DNA from: Candidatus Spyradosoma merdigallinarum
Lineage (GTDB): Bacteria; Verrucomicrobiota; Verrucomicrobiia; Opitutales; UBA953
Assembly (NCBI GenBank): GCA_018713755.1
Contig: DVOG01000125.1
Location: 1 to 8,331, forward strand
DNA: 8,331 nucleotides
Direction of reading: 5' to 3'
The translations under genes were made by a program, and so were the position numbers. Of this stretch, positions 5,864 through 8,331 are shown one piece after another. A model generated the notes under the pieces. That model was not told the origin of the DNA and did not search any database. It saw only the letters and a program-made list of their open reading frames with translations. The stretch's first letter is position 1, and every line of letters starts with the position of its first letter.

Positions 5864-7237
5864 ATGAACGTCGATTTCGATTTGGTGAAAAAATACAATG
5901 TGCCCGGACCGCGCTACACGTCGTATCCGACGGCGCTGCAGTTCCGCGCGGACATTCCCGCGGACGAGCTTCTGCGCGTGATGCGCGAGGACGTCGCCGC
6001 GGGCGGGAACGCCGTTTCCGTCTACGTCCACATTCCGTTCTGCCGCGCGTTGTGCTGGTACTGCGGCTGCACGAACGTTCCCGCGACCGGTCCCGAAGCC
6101 GCCGACCGCTATCTCGACGCGCTGGAAAAGGAAATCGCCCTGCGCCGAAAAGCGCTCGGAGAAAATCTTCTCCTGCGCCAGCTGCATTTCGGCGGCGGCA
6201 CGCCGAGCGCGCTGACTCCGGCGCAGATCGACCGCCTCGCCGCGATGCTGCGCGAAGCGTTTTCCTTCGCGGAAGACGCGGAAATTTCCGTCGAAATCGA
6301 CCCGCGCACGGCGTCGCCGGACGTCGTCGACGCGTTCCGCCGGCTCGGCTGTTCCCGCGCTTCGCTCGGCGTCCAGGACTTGGACGAAAAAGTCCAGCTC
6401 GCCATTCGCCGCGTCCAGCCGGAAAAAACCGTGCGCGACGCCGTCGCCCTGCTGCGGGAACGGGGCTTCCGCTCCGTCAATTTCGACCTGATTTACGGTC
6501 TGCCGCACCAGACGGCGGAAAGCTGCTCGCGCACGATCGACGCCGTGCTCGCGCTTTCGCCCGACCGCCTTTCCGTGTTCAGTTACGCGCACGTGCCTTG
6601 GATCAAGCCGCAGCAGAAACTGCTGGAAAAAACGGGCGCGTTCCCGTCGCCCGACGAAAAGCTCGGCCTGTTCAAGCTTTTCACCGAGCGCCTGACGCGC
6701 GCCGGCTACGTCTGCATCGGCATGGATCATTTCGCGAAAGCGGACGACGAGCTCGCGCGCGCCCAGCGGGAACGCCGCCTGCAGCGCAATTTCGAAGGCT
6801 ACTCGACGCACGCCGGGCTGCCCATCGTCGGACTGGGCATGTCGTCGATTTCGCAAAGCGCGCGCAGCTTTTCGCAGAACGAAAAAACGCTCGAGACGTA
6901 CGAGGCAGCGCTCGCGGCGGGAACGCTGCCCGTCGTCAAAGGGCTGATCCTGAGCGAAGAAGACTGCCGCCGGCGCGAAATCATCATGCGCGTGATGTGC
7001 GATTTGGAGCTCGATTTCGACGCGCTGGGGAAAAAATTCGGCTGCGCGTTCGCGGAAAAATACGCGCCGGAACTGGAAAAGCTCAAGCCGCTCGCCGCGG
7101 ACGGGCTCGTCGAATTCCGCGGGAACAGTCTGCGCGTGACGCCGACGGGCCGGCTTTTCATCCGCAACATCGCGATGGCTTTCGACACGTATTTTTCGCC
7201 GAGCGCGGCGGGAACGCGACATTCCCGCACCGTGTGA
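5864..7237 (+). CDS. hemN: Oxygen-independent coproporphyrinogen III oxidase (radical SAM)
   Basis: A 457-aa protein, the same length as E. coli HemN. It performs the oxygen-independent oxidative decarboxylation of coproporphyrinogen III to protoporphyrinogen IX in haem synthesis, using S-adenosylmethionine and a 4Fe-4S cluster. Seen: YNVPGPRYTSYPTALQF (11-27), typical of true HemN rather than HemW; the cluster motif HIPFCRALCWYCGC (56-69) with C60, C64, C67 and the extra C69; GGGTPS (110-115) for SAM binding; NFDLIYGLPHQT (206-217); MDHFAKADDELA (287-298); and a C-terminal HemN domain. The ATG at 5864 aligns with the E. coli start; no good Shine-Dalgarno is visible. It is transcribed away from clpP and followed by mutL after 55 bp. 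It implies haem synthesis under low oxygen. Nine copies of the CGGGAAC word lie inside, one within a hairpin at the very end. Confidence 0.98.
   Translation: MNVDFDLVKKYNVPGPRYTSYPTALQFRADIPADELLRVMREDVAAGGNAVSVYVHIPFCRALCWYCGCTNVPATGPEAADRYLDALEKEIALRRKALGENLLLRQLHFGGGTPSALTPAQIDRLAAMLREAFSFAEDAEISVEIDPRTASPDVVDAFRRLGCSRASLGVQDLDEKVQLAIRRVQPEKTVRDAVALLRERGFRSVNFDLIYGLPHQTAESCSRTIDAVLALSPDRLSVFSYAHVPWIKPQQKLLEKTGAFPSPDEKLGLFKLFTERLTRAGYVCIGMDHFAKADDELARAQRERRLQRNFEGYSTHAGLPIVGLGMSSISQSARSFSQNEKTLETYEAALAAGTLPVVKGLILSEEDCRRREIIMRVMCDLELDFDALGKKFGCAFAEKYAPELEKLKPLAADGLVEFRGNSLRVTPTGRLFIRNIAMAFDTYFSPSAAGTRHSRTV
7208..7228. repeat. Short hairpin at the 3' end of hemN containing the dispersed word
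   Basis: Seven-bp arms GCGGGAA (7208-7214) and TTCCCGC (7222-7228) with a 7-nt loop lie within the last codons of hemN, ending 6 nt before its stop codon. No U-run follows, so it is not a standard intrinsic terminator. It might slow transcription or simply reflect the clustering of the word. Confidence 0.5.
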
Positions 7238-7292
7238 ACCGTCGAATTGCGTTTGCGGAAAACGCCGCCGAAGCGTAGCGTTTCGCGTTTTT

Positions 7293-8331
7293 ATGCCGGA
7301 GATTCGCATTCTTCCCGACAACGTCGCCAACCAAATCGCCGCGGGCGAAGTGGTCGAGCGTCCCATGTCCGTCGTCAAGGAACTGCTCGAAAACGCCATC
7401 GACGCGGGAGCGACGCGCATTTCCATCGGGTTCCGCAACGGCGGGAAAAGCTTCATGTCGGTCGAAGACAACGGCTGCGGCATGACGCGCGACCAGGCGC
7501 TGCTCGCGCTGGAACGCCACGCCACGAGCAAAATCCGCGCCGCGTCCGACCTCGACGAAATCCGCTCCTTCGGCTTTCGCGGCGAAGCGCTTCCTTCGAT
7601 CGCGAGCGTTTCTTCCTTCCTGTTGCGCACGCGCACGCGCGACGCGGAACTCGGCACGGAAATTCTCGTCGAAGGCGGAAAATACCGCGCCTGCCGCGAA
7701 AACGGAATGCCGGCGGGAACGCGCATCGAAATTTCGCGCCTGTTCTTCAACGTTCCCGCGCGTCTGAAATTTCTGAAATCAGAGAACACGGAGGCGGCGC
7801 ACATCACGCGCTGCGTGCGGCTCTACGCCGTCGCGCATCCGGAAATCGCGTTCACGCTTTGGGAAAACGACCGGGAAATTTTCCGCTCGCCGGCGGGAAC
7901 GGATCTGCGGGAACGCGTCGGCGCGATTTGGGGCCGACAGCTCGCCGACGACCTGTGCCCGCTCGACGCGGCGGAAAGCGCAGGCATGCGCATCAGCGGG
8001 CTCATCGGAAAGCCCGGCGTCAGCCGCGCCTCTCGCGCGGAAATGGTGACCGTCGTCAACGGGCGCCCCGTGGACAACCGCACGATGGCGTATTCGCTCG
8101 TCGAAAGCTTTCACACGCTGATCCCGCGCGGCCGTTATCCGCTGGCGTTTCTTTTTCTCGAAATCGACCCGCACGCGGTGGACGTCAACGTGCATCCCGC
8201 CAAGCGCGAAGTGCGCTTCCGCAACGAATCCGCCGTGCGCAACCTGATCATTTCCGCCGTGCTGAAAACTCTCGGCGGGAACGGCGAAGAAGACGCCGCG
8301 CCGCCCTCGCCCGCGCCGATTCCGGCGATTC
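7293..8331 (+). CDS. mutL: DNA mismatch repair protein MutL, N-terminal part (cut by window end)
   Basis: 346 residues of MutL are visible: the whole GHKL ATPase region, the following transducer domain and the start of the linker. MutL links mismatch recognition by MutS to downstream strand cleavage. Seen: NQIAAGEVVERP (13-24); KELLENAIDAGA (29-40) with the catalytic E30 and N34; EDNGCGM (58-64); GFRGEAL (94-100); AGTRIEISRLFFNVPARLKFL (141-161); VNGRPV (255-260); and EIDPHAVDVNVHPAKREVRF (290-309). The last visible stretch is a Pro/Ala-rich linker (about 332-346). The C-terminal dimerisation and possible endonuclease domain lie outside the window, so it cannot be said whether the metal-binding nuclease motif is present. 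The ATG at 7293 gives the standard N-terminus; no Shine-Dalgarno is seen. It follows hemN by 55 bp and is probably co-transcribed with it. Confidence 0.98.
   Translation, partial: MPEIRILPDNVANQIAAGEVVERPMSVVKELLENAIDAGATRISIGFRNGGKSFMSVEDNGCGMTRDQALLALERHATSKIRAASDLDEIRSFGFRGEALPSIASVSSFLLRTRTRDAELGTEILVEGGKYRACRENGMPAGTRIEISRLFFNVPARLKFLKSENTEAAHITRCVRLYAVAHPEIAFTLWENDREIFRSPAGTDLRERVGAIWGRQLADDLCPLDAAESAGMRISGLIGKPGVSRASRAEMVTVVNGRPVDNRTMAYSLVESFHTLIPRGRYPLAFLFLEIDPHAVDVNVHPAKREVRFRNESAVRNLIISAVLKTLGGNGEEDAAPPSPAPIPAI

Larger units (their letters stand above)
45..8283. repeat. Dispersed octamer family CGGGAACG / CGTTCCCG across the whole window
   Basis: A hand scan gives about 45 copies of CGGGAAC (either strand), about 41 extended to CGGGAACG, in 8.3 kb. 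First copy at 45-52, last at 8276-8283. Copies per region: ppx 2, membrane protein 3, OleD-like 8, prc 12, rhomboid 2, the clpP-rhomboid gap 1, clpP 0, the clpP-hemN gap 3, hemN 9, mutL 5. Orientation on the plus strand is about 24 to 21. A G variant, CGGGAGCG, adds about 11. Base composition alone predicts about 0.5 copies of the octamer. In proteins it appears as AGT, VPA, RER, AFP or GN in different frames, so no single codon pair explains it. Confidence 0.9.

Noticed and set aside
1..8331. CRISPR arrays, tRNA or rRNA genes, transposases, integrases or phage genes
   Set aside because: No regularly spaced long repeats, RNA-gene signatures or mobile-element proteins are visible; the dispersed octamer is too short and too irregularly spaced to be an array.

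Overview
This is a G+C-rich (roughly 60%), gene-dense bacterial chromosomal segment with eight protein genes in two divergent blocks. I saw no RNA gene, insertion sequence, phage gene or CRISPR array. The longest non-coding stretch is the 153-bp divergent gap at 5711-5863; all other gaps are 55 bp or less. The gene set (ClpP, rhomboid, a Prc-type S41 protease, an OleD-like reductase, Ppx/GppA, HemN, MutL) fits a Gram-negative bacterium that can make haem without oxygen. The OleD-like enzyme, the C-terminally extended Prc and the scarcity of Shine-Dalgarno sites would suit the Verrucomicrobiota/PVC group, but that placement is a guess from sequence style and needs a phylogeny.

Left block (minus strand, read from 5710 down to 1): clpP, a rhomboid protease, a periplasmic tail-specific protease (prc), an OleD-like NAD-dependent reductase, a 147-aa single-pass membrane protein of unknown function, and the N-terminal part of a Ppx/GppA phosphatase that leaves the window. 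Gaps are 25, 48, 32, 10 and 13 bp, so this looks like one operon. Its first three genes are proteases of the cytoplasm, the membrane and the periplasm. A good sigma-54-like -24/-12 element lies just upstream of clpP.

Right block (plus strand): hemN (oxygen-independent coproporphyrinogen III oxidase, complete) and, 55 bp later, mutL (mismatch repair ATPase, cut by the window end).

The most striking signal is not a gene. The octamer CGGGAACG (reverse complement CGTTCCCG) occurs about 41 times by hand count, in both orientations, in nearly every gene and in intergenic DNA. About 0.5 copies are expected from base composition. A CGGGAGCG variant adds about 11 more. Two copies form a perfect 13-bp inverted repeat in the clpP-hemN gap, and a shorter hairpin built on the same core sits at the 3' end of hemN. 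The pattern recalls DNA-uptake sequences or highly iterated palindromes of other bacteria, but I do not recognise this particular word.
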